The notes: a model not told the origin generated them from the letters alone. A stretch of 38,872 nt of DNA from an uncultured Flavobacteriales bacterium (GCA_913063255.1 CAJXYJ010000010.1:1-38872), one strand, 5' to 3'. Numbered from the stretch's first letter, positions 7,333 to 16,696 are shown. Program-made: numbers and translations.

Positions 7333-8730
7333 ATGAAAACAAAAATTTTACTCACGGCTTTAGCCTTAATCTTTAGTTTACAATTTACACAAGCCCAATA
7401 CCTTGTTGATGCAACATTTATTGCCGGCAAAAATGTTGGACAGGTGGAAATTTTTTTAAATAATGCTGGTTATGATACCAGTTCTATGACTCTCAACGCT
7501 GTTATATGGTACAAAATAACCTATAATACCATCGATGTTTTTGGGAACCCGACGATTGCATCGGGGGCCCTGTATGTTCCTACTTTATCCGATATCATGC
7601 CCTTGGTCTCCTATCAACACGGAACTGTATTTAATAAGATGTGGGTTCCCTCCAATAATTATTTACGGCGTCAAGGGTTGCTTTATTCAGGGAATGGCTA
7701 TATTACCACGTTACCTGACTATCTTGGGATGGGAGTCAACCCGGGTATTCATCCATACATTCATTGGGAATCGGAAGCAACGGCAAGTATTGATCTAATG
7801 CGTGCGGCAAGGGAATTTTTATTGGACTCACTGCAAATTTCGGATAACAACCAGTTATTTTTAGCCGGATATTCGCAAGGAGGCCATTCCACTATGGCAT
7901 TACACAAATACATTACAGACAATAATTTGCAAAATGAATTTAACGTTGTAGCCTCAACTCCCATGTCAGGACCTTACGATGTTTCTTCAACCTCTGTGGA
8001 TTTTCTTTTAAAAAGCCCAACATATCCTAGACCCGAGTTCCTACCTTATATCGGCGCATCATATCAATATATATATGGGAATTTATATACAAGTTATGAT
8101 CAATACTATGACGCCCCTTATGACACTATAATCGCTGACTGGATAGCTGATGGCACAGACGCACCCTATCTCCCAGAAAACTTTTACGAATTTATGCAGG
8201 ATTCAGTCGTAGACAATATAAAAAATAATCCAAATCACCCTTTAAGGGTTAATGCAAGTTACAATGACTTATACAATTGGATCCCGCAAGAACCGGTCCG
8301 TATGTTATATTGTACTAATGATCATTTAGTAGATTTCGAAAATTCTATCCTTGCGCGGGACACTATGAACGCATTAGGAGCACCTGATGTAGAGGCAATA
8401 GATGTATATCCTAGCGGAGATCACTATACATGTTTTATTCCGGCTACTACTGAATCACTTGATTGGTTTAATAGTTTTTTATTATCCGTACCATCTATTA
8501 ACATACAGTCAAAAATAATTCTTTATCCAAACCCAACAACAGGTGTTTTAACTATTCAATCAAATACGATCCTTGTTCAAATAGAAATTTATAACCTTTT
8601 AGGGCAATTAGTTGAATCTAATACTAATCAAAATACTATTGATATTTCAAGTGTAAGTCAAGGTATCTATTTTATAAAGATAATGGATGAAAATGGAAAT
8701 ATTGGCTCTCAAAAAGTAGTGAAGGAATAA
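7333..8730 (+). CDS. Secreted alpha/beta hydrolase (secretory-lipase-like) with T9SS sorting domain
   Basis: The 465-residue protein has a signal peptide (about 1-22, ending TQAQ). Its hydrolase domain carries YQHGT (94-98), DYLGMG (129-134), HPY (140-142) and the nucleophile elbow GYSQGG with Ser181. Asp330 or Asp334 (CTNDHLVDFE) and His364 (SGDHYTCF) can complete the triad. The QHGT and DYLGMG...HPY pattern recalls fungal secretory lipases and related esterases; the substrate is unknown. From about 395 the sequence LYPNPTTGVL...LLGQLV...SQGIYFIKI...KVVKE is a type A T9SS C-terminal sorting domain. Export by the Sec system and then T9SS to the cell surface or medium is therefore expected. 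The 3' end is nearly identical DNA to that of the next gene. Confidence 0.9.
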   Translation: MKTKILLTALALIFSLQFTQAQYLVDATFIAGKNVGQVEIFLNNAGYDTSSMTLNAVIWYKITYNTIDVFGNPTIASGALYVPTLSDIMPLVSYQHGTVFNKMWVPSNNYLRRQGLLYSGNGYITTLPDYLGMGVNPGIHPYIHWESEATASIDLMRAAREFLLDSLQISDNNQLFLAGYSQGGHSTMALHKYITDNNLQNEFNVVASTPMSGPYDVSSTSVDFLLKSPTYPRPEFLPYIGASYQYIYGNLYTSYDQYYDAPYDTIIADWIADGTDAPYLPENFYEFMQDSVVDNIKNNPNHPLRVNASYNDLYNWIPQEPVRMLYCTNDHLVDFENSILARDTMNALGAPDVEAIDVYPSGDHYTCFIPATTESLDWFNSFLLSVPSINIQSKIILYPNPTTGVLTIQSNTILVQIEIYNLLGQLVESNTNQNTIDISSVSQGIYFIKIMDENGNIGSQKVVKE

Positions 8731-8733
8731 AGT
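8631..8733 (+). repeat. T9SS sorting-domain DNA repeat, copy 1
   Basis: The last about 100 bases of the hydrolase gene, including stop codon and three bases beyond, match 10070-10172 with five mismatches by eye. The neighbouring coding sequence is unrelated, so this is a shared 3' module. Confidence 0.85.
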
Positions 8734-8813
8734 ATTTAAAAAAATCATCTAATCTATTAATAAAACTGACAAATATTTAACTCATTTATATATTAATCTT
8801 TAAACTTTAAATT

Positions 8814-10169
8814 ATGAAAACAAAACTATTTTTAATACTCACATGCATATGTTATGTGAGTATCTATGGACAAGTGGATTTTGATAATCACACGATTACA
8901 GATAATGTAGATGGAGCTTTTTCTGTTTACACAGCTGATTTTAATGGAGATACATACATGGATGTAGTCTGTGCTTCATTAAACGATAATACAATAGCCT
9001 GGTGGACTAATGACGGATTAGGCAATTATGGTACTAAACAAATCATTGATGATAATCTATCTTCTGCACTTGCAGTTGTTGCAGCTGATTTTAATGGAGA
9101 TACATATATGGATGTTCTTGCATGTGGTTATGTCGGTGGTATAACATGGTACGAAAATACAGATGGACAAGGAAGTTTTAATAAGAATATTATATTAGAA
9201 GATGTTGCAGGAGTATCTTCAGTTTTAGCTACTGATTTTGATGGTGATAATGATATGGATGTGCTTGCTGCTTTAAGAGGACTAGGTATGATAGTATGGT
9301 ACGAAAACACCAACGGACAAGGAACGGATTGGGAGGAACATGTGATAACAACAGATGCAGAATTAGTAAGAACAATTAACGCACTCGATTTAGATAGTGA
9401 TGGTGATATAGATATAATTTCTGGTGCAACAGCAGTAAATAATGGCAAATTAGTTTGGTATGAAAATGACGGGCAAGGGAATTTTGTTACTCAACCCACA
9501 ATAATGACAGATCCAGATGGAATATGGAGAAATACCGTTGCAGATATTGATGGAGATGGCGATATGGATGTGATTGCAAATGGAGGAAGTGTTGGAACAG
9601 TCTGGTGCGAAAATGACGATTTAGGGCATTTTGTTGTACACACAATTTACTCAAATTCTATTTCAGAATGGCTTTACCCATACGATATTGACGAGGATGG
9701 TGATATGGATATTATTTCTGCGGAGTTTTATGCTAATAAAATAGCTTATTTTGATAATACTGATGGACAAGGTAATTTTGTTAATCAGTTTTTATTGTTT
9801 GAACCAGGCTGGGCAAGACCAAGGACAGTTCACGTTGCCGATATAGATGGGGATACTGATCCAGATATTATTTCTGGTTGGTTTGATTCTGATCATATCA
9901 ATTGGCATGAAAATTTAACTATTATGGATGTAGGTGAAAACACATTATTAGACTTTTCTGTTTACCCAAATCCAACAACAGGCATTTTAAATATTCAATC
10001 CAATAAGACTATTGTTCAAATTGAAATTCATAACCTCTTAGGACAGCTAGTTTTAACGAACTCGAATAAAAATACTATTGATATTTCAAGTGTAAGTCAG
10101 GGAGTCTATTTTATAAAAATAATGAATGAAAATGGAAATATTGGCTCTCAAAAAGTAGTGAAGGAATAA
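8814..10169 (+). CDS. Secreted VCBS/FG-GAP seven-repeat protein with T9SS sorting domain (propeller 1)
   Basis: The 451-residue protein has a signal peptide (about 1-20, ending YGQ). It then carries seven repeats of about 50 residues, each with a calcium-loop-like D-x-D/N-x-D motif followed by V/I and a W-x-E/N strand: DFNGDTYMD twice, then DFDGDNDMD, DLDSDGDID, DIDGDGDMD, DIDEDGDMD and DIDGDTDPD. Seven repeats fit a seven-bladed beta-propeller like those of VCBS/FG-GAP proteins, which often bind ligands or mediate adhesion. The C-terminal about 75 residues (VYPNPTTGILNIQS to SQKVVKE) form a T9SS type A sorting domain. No catalytic domain is seen. It lies 83 nt downstream of the hydrolase gene and ends at a hairpin terminator. 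Confidence 0.9.
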   Translation: MKTKLFLILTCICYVSIYGQVDFDNHTITDNVDGAFSVYTADFNGDTYMDVVCASLNDNTIAWWTNDGLGNYGTKQIIDDNLSSALAVVAADFNGDTYMDVLACGYVGGITWYENTDGQGSFNKNIILEDVAGVSSVLATDFDGDNDMDVLAALRGLGMIVWYENTNGQGTDWEEHVITTDAELVRTINALDLDSDGDIDIISGATAVNNGKLVWYENDGQGNFVTQPTIMTDPDGIWRNTVADIDGDGDMDVIANGGSVGTVWCENDDLGHFVVHTIYSNSISEWLYPYDIDEDGDMDIISAEFYANKIAYFDNTDGQGNFVNQFLLFEPGWARPRTVHVADIDGDTDPDIISGWFDSDHINWHENLTIMDVGENTLLDFSVYPNPTTGILNIQSNKTIVQIEIHNLLGQLVLTNSNKNTIDISSVSQGVYFIKIMNENGNIGSQKVVKE

Positions 10170-10172
10170 AGT
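10070..10172 (+). repeat. T9SS sorting-domain DNA repeat, copy 2
   Basis: This is the partner of 8631-8733 at the 3' end of the first propeller gene, with about 95% identity by eye. The sorting domain of the second propeller gene is clearly more diverged. Confidence 0.85.
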
Positions 10173-10203
10173 TTTTAAAAATAATATTATCTAATCTAAT
10201 ACG

Positions 10204-10237
10204 AAACCGTCAAGGAATTTTACTTGACGGTTTTTTT
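10204..10237 (+). terminator. Intrinsic terminator after propeller gene 1
   Basis: AAACCGTCAAG and CTTGACGGTTT form an 11-bp perfect stem with an 8-nt loop, followed by a run of seven Ts that overlaps the stem end. It closes the hydrolase-propeller unit. Confidence 0.9.
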
Positions 10238-10632
10238 AAAGTAATTTATTTAAACGCTTTTCTACTTCTGAAATAAAGTAATTATATCACTTTAATAAAA
10301 AAAAAGATTGATTAATTGTATGTTATTATTGCAAAAAAAACACCTATTAGTTTGTTTTACATAGCATTACACTTTCTAAATCTGTAAATAATATACTACA
10401 AATAAAATGGGGTAAACTGATTTTTTAGCATTTAATCTAAAAATAAAATATACTTTATCTTTTATTATAAATAATCATTATTTTAACATAAACTGTTAAC
10501 AACTAGCTGTTTATAGATTATAAAATATTGAGCCCTCGTTCTATTAATGCTATAGAATTAAATATTTATTATAATAAACTTTTCCTTTTGCTGTGATATT
10601 AATTTTAATATAAACTTTTAAAATGATATATC
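10238..10632. other. Long A/T-rich intergenic stretch
   Basis: No credible open reading frame, RNA gene or repeat was found in these 395 bases. They are very rich in A and T. A 12-bp palindrome, ATGATATATCAT, overlaps the start codon of the following gene (10623-10634). A promoter for the second propeller gene must lie here, but no clean TTG/TAnnTTTG pair was seen. Confidence 0.5.
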
Positions 10633-12054
10633 ATGAAAACAAAATTTTTTCTATTATTTGCTAGTATTATTTATTTTAACGTTACCGCTCAATATAATTG
10701 GGTACCACATTTAGTTACTTCTGATGCAATTGATCCCTATTCTGTTGCCGCCTTTGACCTAGATAATGATGAAATTGTAGATTTGGTCTCCTGTGACAGG
10801 AATGGGGCAAAAATTACCTGGTATAAAAATTTGGGTGGGGGTGATTTTGGTGATCCTACAAATAACCAAAAAGTATTATCAGAAAATGCAGTTGGTGCAT
10901 TTGAAGTTTTTATCAGTGATATAAATGGAGATGGAGATATGGATGTCCTTTTTTGTGCTATTGAAGACAATTTAGTCGCTTGGTTAGAAAATTTGGGTGG
11001 GGGTAATTTTGGCGATCCATTGGACAATCAACAACTTATAACAGACCCTGCGAATGTTAATGGAGCAAGGTCAGTTATCGCTGCTAATTTAGACAATGAT
11101 GGTGATATGGATGTAATCTCTGCTTCATGGGCTGATAATAAAGTAGCCTGGTATGAAAATTTGGGTGGGGGTAATTTTGGTGATCCATTGAACAATCAAC
11201 AACTTATAACAGACCCTGCAAATACGATTTCAGCACAAACAGTTTTCGCAAAAGATATAGATGGTGACGGAAATATTGATGTTCTTTCTGCATCTGCGCA
11301 GGATGATAAAATAGCTTGGTATAAAAATTTGGGTGGGGGTGATTTTGGCAATCCATTGACCAATCAAAATATTATTTCTGATAATGCAGTTGAAGCGTAT
11401 GATGTTTACGCCGATGATGTAGATGGAGATGGCAATATGGATGTGCTCTCTGCTTCATGGGCAGATGGCAAAATAGCTTGGTACCAAAATATAAATGGAG
11501 ACGGTAGCCAGTGGATAGAACATATTATCAGTACAAATTTCCCAGCGGCAGATGGAGTTTTAACAGCCCAATTGAATGATGGTGGTCTGGATGTGATAGC
11601 CTCTACATGGTTTAATGTAGTATCTTGGTTTGAAAATTTAGGCGATGGTGATTTTGGTGACCCAAATACTAACGAAAATATCATTACAGAAGATCAAGAA
11701 AGACCAAGACAGGTTATTACTGTCGATTTTGATGAAGATGGTGATGAGGATGTAGTTGTGGTATCAAGATTAGACAATAAAATTATCTGGTATGAAAATG
11801 ATTTTATCTTATCCATCAATGATAACAATTTAATAGATTTTTCAGTTTACCCCTCACCTACAACAGGATTATTAAACGTTAGGTCTGAAACAACTATTGT
11901 TCAAATAGATATTTATAACCTGTTAGGACAAGTAGTAGCATCCAACACAAATAAATATACAATTGATATTTCAGGTATAAGCCAAGGAGTCTATTTTATA
12001 AAAGTAAAAGACGATTTTGGAAATAATGGAACTAAAAAAATAGTAAAGGAATAA
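10633..12054 (+). CDS. Secreted VCBS/FG-GAP seven-repeat protein with T9SS sorting domain (propeller 2)
   Basis: The 473-residue paralogue of the preceding protein has a signal peptide (about 1-19, ending VTAQ). Seven VCBS-type calcium-loop repeats follow: DLDNDEIVD, DINGDGDMD, NLDNDGDMD, DIDGDGNID, DVDGDGNMD, a degraded QLNDGGLD, and DFDEDGDED. Repeats end in W-Y-x-N-LGGG-(D/N)-FG(D/N)P, and four of these segments are nearly identical DNA at 162-168-bp spacing. This indicates recent internal duplication or homogenisation. The C-terminal about 75 residues (VYPSPTTGLLNVRS to KKIVKE) are a T9SS type A sorting domain. A surface or secreted propeller is expected; ligand and role are unknown. It has its own upstream region and terminator, so it is probably transcribed alone. 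Confidence 0.9.
   Translation: MKTKFFLLFASIIYFNVTAQYNWVPHLVTSDAIDPYSVAAFDLDNDEIVDLVSCDRNGAKITWYKNLGGGDFGDPTNNQKVLSENAVGAFEVFISDINGDGDMDVLFCAIEDNLVAWLENLGGGNFGDPLDNQQLITDPANVNGARSVIAANLDNDGDMDVISASWADNKVAWYENLGGGNFGDPLNNQQLITDPANTISAQTVFAKDIDGDGNIDVLSASAQDDKIAWYKNLGGGDFGNPLTNQNIISDNAVEAYDVYADDVDGDGNMDVLSASWADGKIAWYQNINGDGSQWIEHIISTNFPAADGVLTAQLNDGGLDVIASTWFNVVSWFENLGDGDFGDPNTNENIITEDQERPRQVITVDFDEDGDEDVVVVSRLDNKIIWYENDFILSINDNNLIDFSVYPSPTTGLLNVRSETTIVQIDIYNLLGQVVASNTNKYTIDISGISQGVYFIKVKDDFGNNGTKKIVKE
10828..11348 (+). repeat. Intragenic 162-168-bp periodic repeat in propeller gene 2
   Basis: The core AATTTGGGTGGGGGT, followed by G/A and ATTTTGG, recurs at 10828, 10990, 11158 and 11326. Two of the units also share the following coding stretch for NNQQLITDPAN. 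The period equals 54-56 codons, one propeller blade. Confidence 0.85.
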
Positions 12055-12089
12055 AATATTATTAAAACAATTTTATCTAATCGACTAAG

Positions 12090-12123
12090 AAACCGTTAAG
12101 TAATTCAACTTGGCGGTTTTTTA
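12090..12123 (+). terminator. Intrinsic terminator after propeller gene 2
   Basis: AAACCGTTAAG pairs with CTTGGCGGTTT through 11 positions including two G-U pairs, followed by a T-run. It resembles the terminator at 10204. It separates the plus-strand gene from the convergent end of the capsule locus. Confidence 0.8.
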
Positions 12124-12137
12124 TTGATATAGTTTTC

Positions 12138-13553
12138 TCAAAAAACATACCTATAAGACAATCCTCCACCAATTAGGGTATCTGTTATATTACTAAAATC
12201 CACTCCACCAATGATATTAAATATTCCATATTTATCGGTCTTATAAGAAAAAGACACATAATTATACCAACTTTCTAGTGCTGGATCAAATGGTTTACTA
12301 TAGGGTCCAATACTTTTTGAAACCGTAGTCTTAAAAACCCAATCTATTTTATTAAAAGTACCCATAATCCCAAAATGATGCACCTGTACTCGATTATTTA
12401 TTATTGCTGAAGGATTCTTTTCACCTAAGTCATTGGTGTCATCAGCTGTTATAAAAGGAGTTCCAATAATATTACCTTCATAAGTCCAACCACTACGATA
12501 GATACTATTACTAAAATAATTATCCCTTCCAGAACGTCCAGAACTCCCACTTTGGTTGGTAGTATCCACGTATTCATATAATAGCATGGAGAAAACTTTT
12601 TTATTGTTGGATTGAAAAGTAGCTCCCCAAACTCCATCCGGAAAATTTGCCAAACCTGTACCAGAACCATCATCGAATAAATGCTCATGATAGGCTGAAA
12701 AATTACCGATATTGGTTTTAAATTTATAATCTAGTAAATAAGAACCCAAATGATTCCCAATAACATTTACCGCTTCCCCTTCTGGGGAATCTTCACTACC
12801 ACTTCTAGCAAAGAAAACATCTATAAATGCCTCAAAATCATTTGGTAATTCTCCATATTCTGGAGAGGTTCCTGCCCATTGTGCAAAGTGCTGCAATTGC
12901 CCAGTGATTTTATGTTTTTTATTAAGATTTACGATAAGTCCAACTCTCTTATAATGCACTCGGGTGTCTTTTACATATCTATCATCGTTTAAACTATAAT
13001 GTGCAATTCCCCAATCTAATGCAAAAGTTTTAGATATTCGAGTTGGCTGATTAGCCTCTAAAATAAGTCCTGCCATTGGCCTAGCATTCGTAGACCATAT
13101 TATATTCCCATTGTTGGAGGACAATCCATTATAGAGTATTGGTCGCTCTTTAGCACCCATAGTTGCCTTTAACCAATTGTTGGTGTATTCTAAAAACAGG
13201 TTCTCTCGTTGAAATTCTTCTTCTGTTCCGTCGCGAAGCATCAAAGAAACACCAGCTTCAAGGGCGTTACTTTTCCCCCATTTAAATTTCGCCTCACTTT
13301 TTCCATACACAGCACCATTGGTAAATTCTCCAATTCTAGTGCTTGTATTTGCATGAAACCAAAACGGAATAAAATCTTCCGAAGACAAAATACCAATTAC
13401 CGATCCTTCCCCAGAAAATTTGATTTTTTCTTGGGCGAAACTCGTAAAGAATAGAAGAAACAGAAAAGAGAAACAAAACCACTTAAAATGGGTGTATTTC
13501 TCGTTCCTCTTTTTTGCAGATCCTTTATTATATCCTTGATTTTTCTTATCCAA
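12138..13553 (-). CDS. Wzi-family capsule assembly outer-membrane protein
   Basis: The 471-residue protein has a basic N-terminus, a hydrophobic stretch FCFSFLFLLFF and a cleavage-like TSFAQ around residue 41. A long chain of alternating aromatic/polar beta-strands follows, ending in YRYVF with a C-terminal aromatic, as in outer-membrane barrels. The pattern, including LKATMGAKERPILYNGLS near 130-145, fits the Bacteroidetes capsule-assembly Wzi family; E. coli Wzi is an outer-membrane lectin that anchors capsule. The start appears to be TTG, overlapping the upstream kinase gene by 8 nt; no in-frame ATG precedes the signal sequence. It is the last gene of the locus, and its position beside wzc and wza supports the call. 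Confidence 0.85.
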   Translation of the reverse strand: MDKKNQGYNKGSAKKRNEKYTHFKWFCFSFLFLLFFTSFAQEKIKFSGEGSVIGILSSEDFIPFWFHANTSTRIGEFTNGAVYGKSEAKFKWGKSNALEAGVSLMLRDGTEEEFQRENLFLEYTNNWLKATMGAKERPILYNGLSSNNGNIIWSTNARPMAGLILEANQPTRISKTFALDWGIAHYSLNDDRYVKDTRVHYKRVGLIVNLNKKHKITGQLQHFAQWAGTSPEYGELPNDFEAFIDVFFARSGSEDSPEGEAVNVIGNHLGSYLLDYKFKTNIGNFSAYHEHLFDDGSGTGLANFPDGVWGATFQSNNKKVFSMLLYEYVDTTNQSGSSGRSGRDNYFSNSIYRSGWTYEGNIIGTPFITADDTNDLGEKNPSAIINNRVQVHHFGIMGTFNKIDWVFKTTVSKSIGPYSKPFDPALESWYNYVSFSYKTDKYGIFNIIGGVDFSNITDTLIGGGLSYRYVF

Positions 13554-15909
13554 ATAATCGTTCTTTTAAACTTGGTTTATCTTCAGAATAGGCATATCCA
13601 TATTTATTTCCATACCCAAAATTATTCATTGCTACCCCATTAAGCACTAGGGCTACATTTTTTAGTTTTCCGTCCGCTATGGTCTCTTTTGTAAATCCTA
13701 ATAATTTTTTATCGGTATGATTGGCCTTAATTACATAAAGAGTAACATCACTATACTTACTAATTATTAAGGTATCTGTCACTAACATCGAAGGAGCAGT
13801 ATCCACAATTATATAATCATAGTTTGCTTTTAATTCTGTAAAGAAAGTCTCCACTCTTGGCAGCAATAATAATTCTGCTGGATTGGGAGGTATAGCACCA
13901 GAAAGTACAATATCTATATTATCAAATTTAGAGGCAGTTACCACTTCTTTAATACCAAGATCTTCCTGTATAATAAACTCAGTAAGCCCTTTATTTCTCC
14001 TTACATCCTTTGGCAAATATCTTTGCAACTGAGGATTTCTAATATCTGCTCCTACCAATGCTATTTTTTTTCCAGAATGGGATAGGGTAAGTGCCAAATT
14101 AAAAGCAACCAATGTTTTCCCCTCCCCTTTTATCGTAGAGGTTACAAAAATAGTTCTATTATGATCCTCCTTCGTTTTATTAATAAAAAAGTATTGCATA
14201 TTGGTTCTTAATATCCTAAAAGACTCCGCTAATACAGATCGATCATTTGCCTTAATAATTTGATCCGTATCGCCCTTAATAATTGGAATCTCTCCTATCA
14301 AGCTCATACCCTTCAACTCGTTTTCTACATCTTTTCTATTTTCTACTTTGGTATTTAATAAATCTTTCAAATAAATAATTAGAAAAGGAATCAACAAGCC
14401 TATAAGCCCTGCACCCAAATAAATAATATCTTTTTTAGGAGAAATAGCTAATTTTGAAGTGAACGCCGCATCTATTACTTTAGCCTTAACGGTTGTAGCT
14501 GCCAATTTAATAGAAGCCTGTTCTCGTTGTTTTAATAAGAAAATATAAAGCTGCTCTTTTATTTCCTGTTGACGAACAATTCCTCTAAATACTTTTTCTT
14601 GTGAGGGTACTTGCGATAAACGAGAATTAAAACGGTTTTCTTGTTTACTAATGCCCCGTAAAGCCACTTCCAATCCATTTCTATGGTTTTCTAAACTCTC
14701 TATAACGTTTGCCTTCAACCCTTCTAGTTGACTGTCTATATTGACAATAACTGGGTTTTGTTCTGTGGAATTACGTAACAAACGATTCCTCTCCAAAACT
14801 AATTGATTGTAATAATCTATAGAGGTTGCTAAATCTCCTCCTTCTATACCTATATTAGCTGGCAATAATTGAATGGTTTTAGAACTGTTTAAATAATCTA
14901 AAACAGATTCAATAATCTCAATCTGTGTATAATAATCAATTTGTTTGGTATTATACTCTGTTGCCCCAGATAAAACTAATTGAGATTCTGTTTCAATATC
15001 AGTCAATCTGTTTTCAATTTTAAATTCCTCTTTATCTGTTTCTACAGAATCTAAATCTTTGATAATAATATTTATTCTCTCATCTATAAAATCGGCTGTT
15101 TTTGTAGCAATTAAATTTTGGTCCTCTGCTGCATCCAAATTAAACTGATGTATCAACTCGTTAATAAAATCCTCGGCTTTTTCTTTTACCGAAGATTGTA
15201 AACTAATTCTAACAATACTACTATTTTGATCTTCGTTCGTAATATTTAGTACTTGTTGGTAATAAAGTGCAAGATCTACAGTTTCTGAATAGGATATAAT
15301 ATAGTTTTTTCCAATTAAATCAGATGCCTTATCTTTTATATTTTCTCTTGGGGTAATGGTTAATGCTATGCTAGGCAATGTTACTTTTTCTCCAAAATTA
15401 AAAGTTCCATAATCTTCCTCTATTAGTTTTAGCTCAAATTGAGATTCAGAAATAATTTTTATTTCTATCCTTGGAATATAAGATGAAATGGAATCTCCTA
15501 GTTTAAAGTAATTGATATGAATGGGAGGATTTGGGTAAATTTCGTTGGTAATTACTCTTCCTTCCACGGCATACCTAGTGTTTAATTGCAAAGCTATAAT
15601 AGCATCAGAAATAGTTCGTCTAGATCTTAAAATAGCAAGGTCATTTTCTAATTTTCCTTTATTAAACCTTTTAAATACTCCTAAACTTGAAAAGGGTGCC
15701 AAATCGGCTGAAAGTCCATCGTCCGCATTGTCTTTTATTAAAATAGTAGCAGAGGTTTCATATTTAGAAATGGTATAGCGTAAATATACTTTAGCCACAA
15801 TCAATGCGATTACAAGTCCAAATACAAACCAAATCCATTTCCGAGTATAGGGAGCTATTAATTCTTTTATGGAAAATTCCTCCATTTCATTTTTAAATTC
15901 CTGACTCAT
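13546..15909 (-). CDS. wzc: Polysaccharide co-polymerase with BY-kinase domain (Wzc type)
   Basis: The 787-residue inner-membrane protein controls polymer length and export. A Wzz-type region has membrane helices at about 27-45 and 487-508, with a large periplasmic, partly coiled-coil segment (about 265-440) between them. The cytoplasmic C-terminal kinase carries Walker A STIKGEGKT (about 591-599), a Walker A'-like ALVGADIRNP, and Walker B YDYIIVDTAPS. It ends in a tyrosine-rich tail (FGYGNKYGYAYSED) available for autophosphorylation. The Walker A' segment has G where many Wzc proteins have the first D. It starts 4 nt after the wza stop. Length is normal for the fused Gram-negative type. Confidence 0.93.
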   Translation of the reverse strand: MSQEFKNEMEEFSIKELIAPYTRKWIWFVFGLVIALIVAKVYLRYTISKYETSATILIKDNADDGLSADLAPFSSLGVFKRFNKGKLENDLAILRSRRTISDAIIALQLNTRYAVEGRVITNEIYPNPPIHINYFKLGDSISSYIPRIEIKIISESQFELKLIEEDYGTFNFGEKVTLPSIALTITPRENIKDKASDLIGKNYIISYSETVDLALYYQQVLNITNEDQNSSIVRISLQSSVKEKAEDFINELIHQFNLDAAEDQNLIATKTADFIDERINIIIKDLDSVETDKEEFKIENRLTDIETESQLVLSGATEYNTKQIDYYTQIEIIESVLDYLNSSKTIQLLPANIGIEGGDLATSIDYYNQLVLERNRLLRNSTEQNPVIVNIDSQLEGLKANVIESLENHRNGLEVALRGISKQENRFNSRLSQVPSQEKVFRGIVRQQEIKEQLYIFLLKQREQASIKLAATTVKAKVIDAAFTSKLAISPKKDIIYLGAGLIGLLIPFLIIYLKDLLNTKVENRKDVENELKGMSLIGEIPIIKGDTDQIIKANDRSVLAESFRILRTNMQYFFINKTKEDHNRTIFVTSTIKGEGKTLVAFNLALTLSHSGKKIALVGADIRNPQLQRYLPKDVRRNKGLTEFIIQEDLGIKEVVTASKFDNIDIVLSGAIPPNPAELLLLPRVETFFTELKANYDYIIVDTAPSMLVTDTLIISKYSDVTLYVIKANHTDKKLLGFTKETIADGKLKNVALVLNGVAMNNFGYGNKYGYAYSEDKPSLKERLFG

Positions 15910-15913
15910 AGAG

Positions 15914-16696
15914 CTATTTTATGTTGGTTATAATAATAATAGTACTTAAGGTAATTGTTAAAACTGCTAATAAAGTTGTAATTGAATCAATATGTCCAGT
16001 TTTCACAACCCCCTTTTTAGAGGGTTCTACATATACTAAATCATTTTGCTTTAAGAAATAATAAGGACTATTATAAATATCTGCGGTAGTTAAGTCAATT
16101 TTAGTAACTTTTTGAATATCATTCTCTTCTCTAATTATGGTAATGGCATGCCTATTTGCATATTCTGTTAGATCTCCTGCCAAGGCCAAAGCTTCTAATA
16201 AAGTAACTCTCTCATCCACTATTTGAAAGACTCCAGGGTTTTTAACTTCTCCAATTACAGTAACTTTAAAGTTCATGATACGGACATCTACAACGATGTC
16301 TTCTATATATTTTTTTAACTCCTTTTTTAGAAAATCTTCTATATATTGACGCGTAAAGCCTTCCACTTTAATAGTACCAATTACAGGAAAACTTATATTT
16401 CCGTCCACATTAACTAAATAACCACTTAAACCAGGGTTGGATGATAAAGCATTATCTCCTTGTTGCGCTTCTTTTATTCTAATAAATGGCAATAATGTTT
16501 CCTCATTTAAAGAAGTTAAAGTAATGTGTAAAATATCATTCACTTCAATTATTGGCTGAAATTCTTTTTCAATATTTGCTAAATTCATTTCCGAAGCATC
16601 TTGGAAATAAATAACATCTTTTTTAGAAGCACAAGAAAATACTCCAAGGCAAAGGACAAAAACTAAACTTCTTTTAATCAACTGTTTATAAATCAT
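15914..16696 (-). CDS. wza: Polysaccharide export lipoprotein (Wza type)
   Basis: The product has a lipoprotein signal (LVFVLCLGVFSC) with the lipid-anchored Cys at residue 22 from this start. A polysaccharide-export domain follows (IEVNDILHITLTSLN, then GYLVNVDGNISFPVIGTIKVEG), and an SLBB-type beta-grasp (VTVIGEVKNPGVFQI). A single hydrophobic segment near the C-terminus (TTLLAVLTITLSTIIIIT) may cross the outer membrane, as in Wza. It forms the export channel that works with the Wzc protein immediately downstream. An ATG 15 nt upstream would give 265 residues; the inner ATG (260 residues) was preferred because it gives a compact lipoprotein signal. Confidence 0.9.
   Translation of the reverse strand: MIYKQLIKRSLVFVLCLGVFSCASKKDVIYFQDASEMNLANIEKEFQPIIEVNDILHITLTSLNEETLLPFIRIKEAQQGDNALSSNPGLSGYLVNVDGNISFPVIGTIKVEGFTRQYIEDFLKKELKKYIEDIVVDVRIMNFKVTVIGEVKNPGVFQIVDERVTLLEALALAGDLTEYANRHAITIIREENDIQKVTKIDLTTADIYNSPYYFLKQNDLVYVEPSKKGVVKTGHIDSITTLLAVLTITLSTIIIITNIK

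Noticed and set aside
9128-9448. Minus-strand frame within propeller gene 1, and similar ones in propeller gene 2 (10737-11027, 11406-11684)
   Set aside because: They are antisense shadows of Asp/Gly-rich repeats, giving Ser/Pro-rich repeats of the same period, without start context or domain.
10828-11348. CRISPR-like spacing of repeats
   Set aside because: The 162-168-bp units are coding propeller blades in frame; the spacing is far too long and no cas gene is present.
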